This document shows, one piece after another, positions 1-13,791 of a stretch of DNA of 64,000 nt. The DNA comes from Darksidea phi (Eukaryota; Ascomycota; Dothideomycetes; Pleosporales; Lentitheciaceae): NCBI GenBank assembly GCA_030770425.1, contig JASJFT010000243.1, positions 1 through 64,000 on the forward strand, in the 5' to 3' direction. How positions within the stretch are numbered: position 1 is the stretch's first letter; each line of letters begins with the position of its first letter. The notes beneath the pieces are model-generated. The model was not told the DNA's origin. It did not search any database and worked only from the letters and a program-made list of their open reading frames with translations. The position numbers were made by a program, and so were the translations under genes.

Positions 1-125
1 ACTACTTCTAGCTACTATACTATATTCTATTCTATATAAGCTACTCTTATATAGAGCTATTATAATTAATTATAGTTCTTACTTCTTTTTCTTATAATAA
101 TTTACTCTAATTTCTTATTATAATA
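1..125 (+). repeat. Element F 5' LTR, last 125 bp
   Basis: This aligns without gaps to 38,565-38,689; differences are C/T or G/A. It ends in TAATA, the RIP form of a CA-ended LTR. Its start lies outside the window. Confidence 0.85.
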
Positions 126-3100
126 GTTATAAGTCCGAAGTATCTATTATTTCTATAATAGGTTCTTAATAACGTTATAGTTTATTTATTTTAGAACGTT
201 ATTACTTTTAGTAACTCTTATAATTTAATTATTAATCTTATTATTACTATTATATTAACTATATAATATAATAATAGCTATACTAGACGTTTAAAGATCT
301 TTAAAAACGACTATTATTCTTAGTAAACTATAATACTAGTATCTCTAGCTATTTTAATATAAAGATAAAGTAGTAGTATATAATATTTAGTAATACTACG
401 ATCTAAATATCGATATCCTAGAACCTATACTAGAAGAAAGAGACCTAGCTTAATAAGTAGATATATATTATAGAAATAATAATCCTTCTTTTAATATTAG
501 AAATAAGTAGTAGTTAGGTATAGAAAGACTTTTTAGTAGTAGCTAGTAGGTATTATAAGATCTAGACTACTATAGAACTTTATATATATCTTAAGATAGT
601 TAATTATAATATAAAAGATTTAAAACTAAAAATAATTATAGAATATATAATAAGTCTAAGGTAATTTCTCTAAGTTATTAATAAAAAAGATATATTCTTA
701 AGAATCTTTACTATAATACTAGAAATAGCTAAAATAATAGATATAGTATAAGCGGTATAGTTAATAGAAAATTAGAAAAACTAGAAGAAGAAATTAAAGA
801 AAACTAGTTCTAGTTCTAATTAGAAATATCTAGTTAAGTACTTATATAGTAAATAATACTAGTATATAAAGTACTACTATATTATACTATCTTTATATCT
901 AGCTTTATAAAAACTTAAGTTTAATATTAAAATAAAGTTTACTAAAGTAAAAGGTAACTTAACTATAATAAGTTAGATAAATAGAGTAATTACTTAAGTT
1001 AAGAGTAAATTAATTTATATAAAGTTAGTAACTTAGTTAATTATAATCTATAATATTTATTCTAGTATACCTTTTTATAATAGTATAGAAGGTAGATTTA
1101 ATAATAACTAATATTATAGTAATACTATTACTTACGGTACCTTTAGTATAATAGTAATTCTATTATATATTAACTACTAGATAATAGACTTAGAATTAAA
1201 TCTATATATCTATAATATATAGAACTTATAAAAGTAGACCTATATTTAATATAAAAATTTTAATAAGATTTTATATACTAGAGCTTAAGCTATCTAGATT
1301 ATAAAGTAGAGAATAGTTAGAGTACCTATTAAGAGGATTTATAATATTAAGAAAGTCCTACTTATAAAAGTTACTTTAGTTAAAAACTTCTTTATTAATA
1401 TTTTTAGTTTTATAAGACTTAAGAAGAGATTAATATACTTTAACTTAGAATAGGATCTTCTTTACTATTATCTATTAAATAGTATAGTTACTATCCTATA
1501 ATATTAATTAGAATACTAGCTTATTAATACTAATCTATTAGCTTATCTAAATACTAATATATTAATAACTATAACGGCTTTTTATTAAATATTACGCCTA
1601 TTAAGGAATTCTAAATCTAATTTTAAGACTATAACTATTTAAGCTTATTATATATAGATATATTCTTTACTTAATATAATTATATACTTAGAAGAATTAA
1701 TAAGAGATTTTAAACTTTAAGAAGAATATCTACCTTTTATTTAAAAAAAGTATAAGGATTATATTCTTATAAAGATAAATTAATAGATTTTATAATAAAT
1801 ACTAGAAATATTAACTATACGTTTTTTTTAATAAATTACTATTAACCTTATATACTTAATATTTTATAGAAAATATTATTATAATAGAGATAAGTATAAT
1901 CTTTATATAGTAGATTAGTACTTAAAATAGTATAAGCTTTTATATCTATCTAATAAGCTTTAGAGTATTCTTATTCTAATTATATTTAATCTTATAGAGA
2001 AGATTTAACGTTAACTAGACTATAAGTATACTATTATTATAATCTAATTAGATAATAAGAAAGATTTTAGAAGAGATTTCTTAAAGACCCTATATCGACT
2101 AGAAATTAAGAGTAAAATAATAGCTAAGAATACTAATAAGCTAAAAGAATTATAGAAAGTAGTAGAATATATAATTATATAATAAGTATAAGTACTTCGA
2201 ATAGTCTTAGGACTATTTAAGGAATATATAAATAAGCTAGCTCTTATAACTACCTAGCTTCTTAATATTATACTAATTTAATTATTATAATAGAAGATAT
2301 CTTACGAGGTAGTCTTTAATACTAAACTATTAGTAGCTTATTATAACCCTATTAGCTATTAAGTCTATATCTATTAGCGTAATCTAAAATTAGCTAATAA
2401 AATAGAGTTAAGGACTTATATTAAGTATTTTATTAGATATAATTTATCTAATATCTTCTATATATAGATACCTAAACTAGATAGAATTATTAGAATATAA
2501 GATATAATATTTAAATAGAAATTTAACTATAAGAATAATATTTTTAATAGAATATATATAGAAAGGATCTTAGAAAAGAAAATTAAGATTCTAGATCTAG
2601 AATAACCTTAGTTTACTACAGAGCTTAAGAATCTATATACTATAGAATAGATTAATAGATATATTAAAGAATAGGTACTCTTCGAGAATATAGAAATAAG
2701 ATCCTTATCTATAAGAAAAGAGAGCTTATTTAATTAAGAAAAAGAAGAGAAAGAGAATAATAGAGACGTTCTTCTAATATCTAAACTATTAATTTAAGAT
2801 AGTCTAGTATATCTACTATCTATAATAGCTTTTACTACTTATTCTACTTTAAGAGCTAAATCTTAAGCTTAATACGTATATAAGATTTCTAATTACTTAC
2901 TAGATCTAAATAATAATAATACTTTATAAGTATATAACTCTAGTATTAATATAATAAATATTATATTAGAATAATAATAATATATAATACTATTAACGTA
3001 TAATACTATAAGAATAAGAGAAAGAGAAAGAGATAAAGAAGAAGTAAATTTAGTCCTCTTTATCTACTATAAAGCCTTTACTATTACTATAAACCTAAGT

Positions 3101-3195
3101 ATCTTAAATAAACTTATTAATACTTTATTAAAAATATACTTATATTAGAGTATTATATCTAATCCTCTAAAATACTATAAGAATCTTTAAAATTA
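126..3195 (+). pseudogene. Copia gag-protease-integrase remnant of element F
   Basis: This is the 5' half of the copia polyprotein, from the end of the LTR to the A1 insertion point. In the + strand an integrase-core-like stretch near 2,040-2,080 reads I-stop-LDNKKDF, resembling the D-N-G-x-E-F segment of copia integrases with stops where CAA, CAG, CGA or TGG once stood. Frames are full of TAA and TAG and I saw no ATG. The exact limits of gag, protease and integrase cannot be drawn by eye. The remainder of the gene resumes at 36,281 after A1. Confidence 0.7.
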
Positions 3196-3200
3196 CCTAT

Positions 3201-3377
3201 TATTATAGTATAGATATACTAGAATTAAGGTAGAATATAAGTTATACTATAAAGGGCTAATATTAAAATAAATAGAGACTATATATATTTAATATAGTAA
3301 TATCTAATAAAGAAAGTATTATAGTTATAGATATAGTATATAATAGATATAAATAGTTATAGATTAGTACTATAATA
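3201..3377 (-). repeat. Element A1 3' LTR (177 bp)
   Basis: It begins TATTATAG and ends CTATAATA, the RIP forms of TG...CA termini. It matches 36,099-36,275 and both A2 LTRs at exactly 177 bp. Confidence 0.95.
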
Positions 3378-3443
3378 GTACTCTTCTTTTAAATAACTAT
3401 ACGTCTTAAATAGCTCTATAGAAAGAAAATTTACTAATACTAG

Positions 3444-3705
3444 TATAATATATAGGTATATTAGAGATAGAGTAGCGGAGCTTATAACCTATAGTTAGAG
3501 GGATAGAAGAGAAGGGTTAATAAAATAGGTAGCTAAAATTAGTTAAATTAAACTATTTCCTCTATCTACTATATAATAGGATGGATAATAAACTCTAGCT
3601 AAAGATACTCCCGGACGATAGTCCTTCGGAGCCTGGTCTAATATTTCGCCGTTTACCTAAGTACTTAACGCTTAATTAGAAGGCTCCCTTTACTACTATA
3701 CTATA
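3444..3705 (-). repeat. Element B 3' LTR (262 bp)
   Basis: It is paired with 13,792-14,053 without gaps. Several differences between the two are double CG-to-TA changes, for example TTATAACCTATAG here against TTACGACCCGTAG in the partner. Confidence 0.95.
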
Positions 3706-5750
3706 TTTTCCTCTCTAACTAAAAGAGCTTAGCCCCCTTAAGCTCTACTACCCGATCGAGTAACTCTATATAACGCTAGTACGTTATTAATAATAAACCC
3801 TACTACTAGCCTATTAAGAACCCTTCTTTAAGTAATCTCCGTCTTTAAATAGTCTTTAAGAAGCTATTAGTCTTTCTCTTATTTCCCTCCTTCTTAGTAA
3901 ATAGACTATAGCCTAATCTTAATAACTCTTTTCTCCTAGAACTTTTAATAGTAAGTTAGTATAATTATAAAGATAAGCTTTCTTCGGCTAGTCTAATATA
4001 TTATCGTAAAACTAATTAGTCTCTAATTTAGCTTTAGCTTCTTAATAGACTCTTTTATCTCTATATAGCCCTTAAACTCTTATCTAACGACCTTATAATA
4101 ATACCCTTAGGTAAGTCTTTAAATACTCTTACTTCGACTTCTTTATAGATAGTAGCTAGCTAAAATATATATAAAAGGCTTCTTTTAATACTCTTTTAAA
4201 CTCTCTAATCTTCTCCTTATAGCTACTCTTCTTATCTACTAGCCTAATAGCCTCTCGAGCCTCTAGCTTTTTAGTCTCTAGTCTTCTAGCTATATCTACT
4301 AAAGATATATCTATCGACCTATCACTAGATAGTACTATTATAGGCGCCTCTAGCGATAGCGACGGTAGTTAACGTTCTTCTAACTAGTCTTTAAGAGGTA
4401 GAAAAGGCGACTAAGAATCGAAGCTCTACGACTATTCCTTAGTAATAACTAATATTACTATCCTAGAGTAGTATAAGTTTTCTTTCTTTCTAATTAATTA
4501 TTACTTATACTAATTTTATTATAGTAACTCTACGGGCTAATCGAATCGTTAATCGAGCTTTCTAGTTTAATTTTAGCTAATTCCTCTATAAGCTTAAGTA
4601 TTAGGATATTCCTCTAGAGGCTATTCTATATACTAATACTATCTAATACTTAGTCTAGTATAACCTCGCTATTACTTATAATTCTAACTTTCTAGTATAG
4701 GATAGTATAACTATCTATAACTTCTTTAGTTTAGGGACCTAAAGGGGTTTCTATTTATAGAATATCTAGACTAGTATATACTATTATATATTCTAGGTTC
4801 GTAATTATAGTAGTAGAGCTAGTCTAGTCTATAATTAGTATACGAACTTAAAGGCTAGTAAGGTCTAGACTAGCTATAGATAGGTCTACTAGAACGATTA
4901 GTTAATAGTCTAAGAAGTCTATACTAACTATATCGTCGATAGTAATATAAGATACTACTTTATATTTTATAAGTTTTTCTCTAATTTTCCTCTCTTACCT
5001 TTACCTACTAACTTATTAGACTAGATAGTACTAGTACTATATATCTATTTACTAAGATTAACTCTAGTAATATTATAGATCTAAGTAAAACGCGTTTATA
5101 TCGTCTTATATCTTAAGCTTCTTTAACTAGCTCTTATACTAGTAATTTTTCTTTAGATTCTTAACTAGGCTCCTAACTAGGCTTTTAATCTATCTCTTAG
5201 CCTAACTCTTCTATATACTACTCGATAATCTACCTTCTTCTCGAATCTATTAGGTCTAAGTCGAATAAGCTATACTTCTACCTTTAGTCTTCTAACTATT
5301 CTCGATAATCCTCTAGGTCTAAGTAGGGTAGCTTTAGTAATATTAAGTAAGAGTAGCGCGAGCTAATCGAATACTAATATTAGTAGTACGAGCTCTAAGT
5401 ATAGCGCGAGTACTAGAACTAATATTATAGTAATTCTCTAGTTTAGTCTAGTTATTTATTATCTTCGAATTCTAATCGTCTATATACCTAGTCTAACCTA
5501 TCTACTATAGCTCGTACTACTAATAAGATATTAAAGAATTCTAATATACCGATAATTCCTTATTAGTTATTTAAGAATAAGAGTAAGGGTAAAGATAAGA
5601 ATAAGAGTTTTAAAGATATCTATTATAGTAACCGTAGTAGCGGTAGAGGCTATAGTAGTAGTAATAGTACTACTACTACTTAGATTATATAGGTTTCCTA
5701 GGTTTTACTTCTTTAACTAGTAATTAGCTTTTAGTTCTCCTCTTTATAAC
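3706..5750 (-). pseudogene. Unidentified extra - strand reading frame of element B, downstream of integrase
   Basis: On the - strand a long reading frame can be followed from about 5,600 to 3,800 when TAA and TAG are treated as RIP-made stops. Readable pieces include RRLETKKLEAREAIRLVDKK near 4,200-4,300, which is charged, helical and coiled-coil-like, and DLDLIDSRRRQIIEQYIEE near 5,180-5,260. The middle is rich in stops that would derive from Gln codons, so the ancestral product was probably Gln-rich. I recognise no domain. It could be a displaced gag-like or third ORF of the element, or a captured gene. A + strand stretch rich in Ser and Lys at about 5,580-5,690 also stays open but is probably the shadow. 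Confidence 0.5.
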
Positions 5751-5949
5751 TTCTTATATCTAGCTTCTAGTATCTTTATATAGTCTTTAAACTTCTATAG
5801 ACTAGCTTATAACTCTTAAAATCTTACTTTCTAATCTATTTTTTTCTTATTACTAATAATCCTTCTCTACTAGGTCTACGATAATAATAATAGGAAATAA
5901 AAACTAAAAAATTAAAATAAATAAATAGTCCTAATTATAGCTTAAGACC

Positions 5950-8900
5950 TATAACCCCTTCTTAACTAAATTAACTATTCTTTAGTTAATTACTCTTCGT
6001 CGCTACTCCCTAATTCGCTATTAGTTACCTAATATTCCGCCTCTTTAACTTCTAGTCTAATAATAGTCTATTAGATAATAACCTTTAGTAATAGAGCTCG
6101 TCTCTATATTAAGAGTACTTTTATTATAGAGAACTTTATACGATTAGTCTATACTCGTATTATTAGATACTCTTTATCTAGCTTTTTAACTTCTTTATAT
6201 CTTAGGGCTCTTAGTATTAGATAATAATTATTAATTAATAGGTTCTTTTTAATTAGCTTTATTCTACCCTATATCTCTATCGCCTTATTATTAGAATCCT
6301 TCTAATAGAACTACTTTAACTAATTATTATATATAGTATAAGTAAATAGAGTCCTATTAAGCTCTATAAGTCTATAGTATAAGTACTCTACTCTAGCCTC
6401 TACTATACGATAAGGTCCTAGCTATCTATTATTAAACTTCTACTTTATCGATTAATTATTAGCTCTAATAGTATTCTAAATAAGGACTAAATCTTTAGCT
6501 ACTAGGTTACTCTAATTACCTTTTACTTAATTCTATTAATTAGCTATCTTAAGCCTATACTACTAGGTATAACTAATTACTTCTACTAGCTTCTCGTCCT
6601 TTTACTTAAGTTATTTTACTTAAAGTATAAGTAAATTAGAGGTTAAAACTATCTTATTTTATAAGAGTATCTACTATAATTCTAAGCTAAGTTTAATTAA
6701 TAGGATAGATTAAATCTTTATAACTAGCTTAGCTAGTATATACCTAGTTAAGTATTAAACTATTACTTTATTAGTCTATAGTACTAATAATAGGTTCTCT
6801 AACTAGTAACCTAGTAGCTTTACTAGTATAATAATTAGTAGTTAGTAACCTCTCTTAATTAAGTCTTATACCTTTAAATTATATAAAAATACCTAGATTC
6901 TATATATTCTATAGTACTTAGCTAATACTTTAACTATCGATCTATTCTCGGGCCCTCTATTAATACTTAGCTAGGAGAATACTCCCTATTAGTAAATAAT
7001 ATCCTAATAGATAAACTTTATAACGTTTTTAGACGTAGTATTCTTTAGAGCTCTAGCTTTAATCTATTCTAATAGATATTCGCGTATAACTATAAGGAAT
7101 TAAACTTCTTCTTTACTAATAAATATATAGGTAATATCGATAGTCTATTAGTTCTATATAACCCTAGGGTTACTAATCTTAAGTATCTCTTTTATTCTAT
7201 TACCTTACTTTTATTAATATTTAAGATAGCTTCGAAGCTCTTTTATTACTATTTAAAACTAGTTCTTCTACTAAAACTAATACTAAATTACTATAAACGT
7301 TTCTTAGATATCTTAATAGTATAGCGCTCGATAAACTTCCTATACTAAAGCCTTCTAAATATTAGGGTTATTAACTACCTATTAGATAGCTAGATTCTAG
7401 GTTAATTTCTTAAAAAGATATCTATCTTTTATAAAGAAGGTCTACGTAGCCTTTACCTAGCTTCTTTTCTTACTTCTTAATAGTCTATTAGGCTTATACG
7501 CTATATATAGGAAGTAAGTAATCTCTTCTAATTTATCTAAATAACTATTATTAAGGATCCTTAAGTTAGTAATAGAGAAGACCCCTATTAATTTATTATA
7601 CTTATTAATAATATAGTCTACGAATAGCTCTAAGTCTTCCTCTTCCTTTTAGGGTTAGATCTATCCTTCTAGCTAAGAATATCTCGATAAAATATTAGTA
7701 ATTATATTCTTCTTTCTAGGTCTATATTATATTTTAAAGTCCTAGAGTAGAATTATAACTAGCTACTAATTTATTATTAATCTAGAGAGATTAGTAGATA
7801 ACCGATTAAGCTATATAATTAAGGTATTAGCGTCTATCTCGATAGTAAATCGGGTACTATAGAGGTATAAACTAAACTTCTTTAGTACCTAGAGTACTAT
7901 CTTATATTCTAACTTAGTAAAGTACTACTTTAATTTAGTCTTAGACTATAGTATACTTTTAAATCTAATTAGATATTAAAGGTTATCCTCTCTAACCTAT
8001 TTAAGTACTACTCTATTATCTTATTAACTAGTATCTATATATAGATAGACTTAGCGTTCTAATTTAATATCTAGTACTACTAAAGTAGGTACTAATATAA
8101 TATTAACCTTTAAGATTCTTATAGCTTCTCTTTAAGACTCTTCTTATATTTATTTAATATTCTTATAAAGTAATTAGAATAAAGACTCTATCTTAAAGAA
8201 GAAGTAAAAGATCTATTACTAATAATAAATATAGATTCTAATAAACTATCGGACCTCCTTAATATTCCTATATTCTAGCTAGTTCTAGATCTTCGCTATC
8301 TTACTACTATTAGAAAATTGTTCTTTAATACCTACTTTATAGTCTACGATACCTAGTTAGAAAACTCCCTAATAGGACTTAGTACCTAATACTATTACTT
8401 CTACGCGTTTAATATCTACTATTACTACGTCTAGTTTTTAGATATACTCGAATATATATTAGTAGACTTCTAGTAATACTTCTTCTTTACTATAAGTACT
8501 AGAAGAATTAGCTACTATAATATTATTAATAAATAGTAATATATCGAAGAAGTACTTTTCTAGAATCTTTATTACTACCCTTTAAAATACTACTACTAAA
8601 TTAGTTACGTCTATTAGAATAGTATACTATCTTATTAGTCTAATAGACGTCTAGAAAGCTATCTTATTTCTTAAACTTATATAAAGTAGTATCTAATTAT
8701 AGCCTAAGAATAGGTTAAAGAGTAAATAAATAGCTCTCCTAACTAGTTACTTCGAAAATTTATTAATAAAAGATAGAAGATTCGTATCCCTCTCGATAAA
8801 ACTATTTAAGATTTAAGTATTATTAATTAATTAGTAATCTCTATTCTTCTTAAGTACTAGAAACTATAAGTTATAATATTAACTATTATATATTTTAAGA

Positions 8901-9300
8901 GTACCTTAGATAATTCTTTTATAAATTATCTAAATAATAATTAGTTTAAGCCTTTTAGGATATTAAAAGCCTTTTACTTACTAGATCTTATAAGGTACTA
9001 TCCGAATCTAATATAGAAGCGCTATATTAGGATAGATAATTATTATTTCTAAGAAATTCTATATTAAAGTAGCCTTTTAATAGTATATTAGCTTATATAT
9101 AAGCTCTACTTTAGTAGATTAAAGATTCTTCCTAATATATATCTCCTTTATCTAGCTAGATATTAATTATTAACCTCTTAGAAAGTCTATATACCTAGGC
9201 TCGAAGATCCTATTAAATACGTCTACTTCTACTTTTCTTAGTAACGCGCGTTTAAGTTATTATTAAATAGCTCTTTCTTTTTAATCCTTTCTTCTAAAAT
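5950..9300 (-). pseudogene. Ty3/gypsy pol remnant of element B (reverse transcriptase, RNase H, integrase)
   Basis: Reading the - strand from about 8,870 down gives LVLKKNRDY (finger region), then RAIYLLFNLFLGYN and an active-site box FINNIIV at about 8,540-8,517, where the family has F-x-DD; both Asp are Asn. After an RNase H region, the - strand at about 6,500-6,290 reads LVLIQNTIRANN...LGPYRIVEARVEY...RLIELN, the GDLVL...LGPYRV integrase C-terminal fold typical of gypsy integrases. Stops are all TAA/TAG at former Gln, Trp or Arg codons. The catalytic DDE of integrase was not placed with certainty. Confidence 0.85.
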
Positions 9301-9589
9301 CTATCTTAGTATCCTCGTAGAGCTTATTAATAGGTCTAACCTTTTTATTAACTATTTTATAGAGGGTATTAACTTATCTATCTTATTATTAGGGGTACTA
9401 ATTCCTTCTTATAGTATATCGGCTTATCTCTAAAAGTATTTACTTAACCTTAGTATTAAGGCCTAAATTTTAATTTAACTCTTTATTATAATTATCTAAA
9501 TAAATTAACCTACTTTATTTAAAATATTACTAATACTAACTAACTATCGATACTTTTAACGCCTTTACTCTATCTACTTCTCTACTAGT

Positions 9590-12500
9590 CGCCTACTATT
9601 AAGACGCCGATACCTCCGTCCCTCCTTTATCCTTCTCTTTCTTCTTTTCCTCCCCTATATCTTCTTCTACCTCCTTAGTACCCTTCTTCTCTTTATTCTC
9701 TTCTACTACTTTAGTACCCTCTCCTTCTAACGGGAAGTCGATAGTATTAACTCTAATAGAAGCTAATATATTCTTAACCTCTACTTTATTAGTACTATAG
9801 TTATAATTATCTAAGTTATTTAAATTAATATTACTACTACCCTCTATATCTCTATTAGACCCCCTCTAATCCTTTAATAGTTAAAGTTCTAAGTATTAAT
9901 AGAATAGGAAATATATTACCCTAGAAGGTATACTCCTTAGGCTTTCTCTAACGGGTTATCGTCCGCTTTATAGTTTATTATTAGGGCTAGATCTAATCTA
10001 AGAAAAGAGATAGTCTTCTACCTATTTAATATAGTAATTTTATAATAATAATAGTCTATTAGAGTAAATTTTATCTTTAAATATATAGCTATATACTAGG
10101 GAGTATCTAGTATTAATAGCCTTTAAATATTCCTTATAATCTTAAAATAGGTAGATATAATAATAGTATCGATTATTACTAGAATATTATAGACTATTCT
10201 TATATACTTATCTACTAATCTATTAGTAGTAACTATTCTAGTACGCTCTCTAAGTAGAAGATAACCTTAGTCTTTATTCTAAATATAAATATTTAATACT
10301 TACGTAGTAGAGAGATATATTATATTTAACTTTATACTATTATTAAGAATTACCTTATAAAGATTATCTATAATAATAATCTAATAGATAGGAATCTTCG
10401 ATTTTATAGTCGTTACTTTAAGCTAGCCTTTAAGATACTTATATTTATCTATTATAATATAGTCTAGTTTATTATTATACCTATCTCTAGTTCCTTAGAT
10501 ATTATAGTATTAAGCTACTTATACTTCGAGTACCTTTTTAATCTATTAAGCTAAATATAGGTATAAAGTCTAAAGCTTTATTAGTATAAATAGACCTAAG
10601 TCTATTATTATTCCTCTTTTATCTATAGTATATATCTCTCCTAACCTACTACTAGGACTTTAACTTCTTACTTATTTAGTAATATTAAGAAGCTTCGACG
10701 TAGTATCGATAATCTAGTCCTAAGATAATAATATAGCTATAATTAGCCCGCGGACTTCCTACTAAAGAGTAGTAGCTAGGATTAAGCTTATCGTTAATTA
10801 TTAAATTATATATATTAACTCTTTATTAGTAAGTATCTATATAATTACTATCTTTAATAACTTCCTTTTAATAACTAGTTAAGATTTCTAGTTTATCTAA
10901 ACGGTCTATAAACTTAAAACTTCTAATACTACTCTTTAATCTAGAAGTTACCCTATTATATCTATTATAACTTCTTTATTTAGATTAAGTATAAGGATAA
11001 AGCTATAGAACTTCTTAATTACTTATTAATACTATTCTATCTCGCCGGCCTCTTCTACTAGAAGATCGATAGGTCTAATATCCTTAATTTTTATCTTTAA
11101 CTTCGACTTTATAACGTAGTTATCTAATACCTTATTAGCTACTATAAGGGGATAATTCTAACCTTTTATCTTAATACTATTTACTTCTATTAATAATACT
11201 TTAGTACTTTTAATTACTAGTTATTCCTATAATATATAATAAAAAGTCGTAGCCTTCTTTAAATCCTCCTTCTTAAGTACTAACGACCTATTATTAGTAG
11301 TATTATTTACTATTTCGATAGTATTCGCGTTACTACTAGTTACTAGGTAGTTCTTCTTTCTATTAAGCCCTTTTATATTAGTAAACGGTCTTATTAACTC
11401 TATATTAATAACTCTATAGTACTCTATTATCTAAGAAATAAGGTACTTTTATATATTATTAAGGGTAGTATAAGGTCTTTAGCTATAAAGCTTCTCTCTA
11501 TAAAGGTAAAATAGATTATAGTACTATTTAAACTAGCTAGTCTTCTTATTCTTCTTCTTATAATACTAGCTATTATTAAAGAGCTTCCTCTATAGGAGGT
11601 ATTCTTAGATTTAATAGTCTATCGAGCTATAGATAATATATTCTACCTTTTAGAACTCCTAATTACTAATCGTTTATATATTTACTTTTAGATTTTATAT
11701 TTAGTTATAGGAGTTTACGTATAATCTATTATTATACTTAAGATAGAGAATAGATTTAACTAACTTATAGAAAGTATAGTAATAATTATTCTCTTATACG
11801 AATACTAATTAGGTCGTAGAGATACTCTATTACTAGATATTAAACTACTATTAGATTAAAACTAATCCCTTTATATTATTAATAAGCTACTTAATCTAAG
11901 AATTAGATAGTAGTTAAATAATTACTATTAATCTTTCCGACGAAGCTATAGGCTTCTATTACTAAGGACGTATAAACTTAGCTAGATAGAGAAGCTACTA
12001 CTTAGTATAAGCTTCGATCTTCCTACGCGCTAGCTAGCTAGTCGCTAGACTAGTATTTAGGCTTAGTACGAGTATAGCTTCTTTCTACTTATATAATAAT
12101 TAGAGGTACTAGTATATCTTCTTTAACTTAAAGGAATATACGTCTTTATTAACTAGTTAGTACTTTTTATCTATACTAAATATAATTATTATTTAGTCGT
12201 TATATTTTAACTCTTTAAAGAATAGCTACCTAAGTTTAATTTCTATAATCTACGATTAGTTTAACGCTCTACTACTATATATTAAGAACTAGTAATAGTA
12301 TTTATTAAGTAGAAGGGATAATTAATAGACCTTTACTAGCTATAATTTAAGAAAAGTATAGATAGTCTTCTACTATTTAATATCTCTACTAGTATATTTC
12401 TTCTAGAGCGCCGATTTAAACGTAGTCTAACTTTATACTAGAAATATATAATAATATATCTTAATAATATATACTCTTTAAAATAAGTTATAGAAATAGA

Positions 12501-13791
12501 GAAGAAACTTCTTCTTATTCTATTCGTTCTATTCTACTCTATCCGCGTTAAACTCGTAGTTCTCTAGGAACTACGTAATATCTATACTAGTAAATAATAG
12601 TATATTAGAATCGCGTAGTAAAAATAGAAAATAAACGTTTATTCTCTTACTAATTAATTACTAGGGTTAGTCTATAATTAGGATAGTAGCTACCCTAAGG
12701 GTTAATAGGTTAAACGCCGGTACTAATAGCTTCTTAGACTTCTTCTTTTAAAGTTCTAGATAGTAAAGTTTATAGTCTATTATATTATCTTCGTTGTTAT
12801 TTAACTTATCCTTACTCTCGAAGCTATTATTCGAGCTAACTTTACTAACTTTAATATAGGGCTAATAACTCTTCTAAATATCCTCCTTCTCTAGTTCCTT
12901 TTAAATTAATTAGATTAGATATCTCTCCTTCTAATTATATTTTACCTTCTTACTCTTCTTCTTATTTTCTTCTTTCCTAGACTAGTCTTACTCTAAAGTA
13001 CTAGTAGACGTATTAATAAATAATAAGTCTTTAATCTTAGAGATCTTTTCTTTTCTTTTATTAGACGAGTTTTCTTCTTACCTAAGGGATAGTTAGTTAC
13101 TTAACTAGGGGTATTTAAAGGATAATTACTTAAAGTTAACTAGTACTATCTTAAATATTAACTAATAAAGTTTCGACTAAATATAGTAATAATAATAAGA
13201 GGGTATTCTTAGTACTCTTAATCTTCTAAAAGGCGTTATTCTTATATACCTCCTCCGTCCTCGTAAGTTAGTTAGTATTATTATTTCGTCTAGATCTACT
13301 AATACTAGTATTAGTCTTCTAACCTAATAACTATACTATAGTACTAGCGGTTCGTATTATTATATCCTTTTTCTCTTTCTACTAATAGGTAAGGTCTAAT
13401 AGAGAGCTATACTATTCCTCTTAATCTTATACTAAGATTTCTAAATATTCTAGCTATATACTTCCCTTTTAGGGATCTTCTATAATTTCTTTTACTAGAA
13501 TTTCTAAAATATTCCGACTAAGTATCTCCCTTTTAGGGATCTCCTATTATTATTTAGTATTAGTTTACGATACTATTATTACTTATCCTAATTACTTCGT
13601 CTAATATATTATTATATTATCCTAAGTCTATATATATTCGTTTATAGTATCTAGTATTCGTTATATCTAGATATTATTAATTAAGCCTTAGGGTCGTAGT
13701 AAAACTTCTAATTCTATTATCTTTTTATTTAACTCTTCTCTTCGCTCTAGTTCGATAGACCGTTAGAAGCCCTATAAACGTTACTAAAAAC
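9590..13791 (-). pseudogene. Gag and protease region of element B
   Basis: This is the 5' part of element B on the - strand, between its 5' LTR and RT. It includes a strongly charged segment near 9,730-9,600 that reads EENKEKKGTKEVEEDIGEEK on the - strand, and another Lys/Glu-rich piece near 12,900-13,050. Such charged segments fit a gag protein, but no zinc knuckle or protease DTG could be placed by eye. It is unusually long (about 4 kb) for gag plus protease. Confidence 0.5.

Noticed and set aside
1..130. Telomere or subtelomere at the left edge
   Set aside because: No TTAGGG-type array; the edge is the tail of a copia LTR that recurs at 38,565-38,689.
5580..5700. + strand Lys/Ser/Gly-rich open frame in element B
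   Set aside because: The - strand of the same stretch is open in line with the surrounding - strand frame of B, so the + strand reading is probably a shadow.
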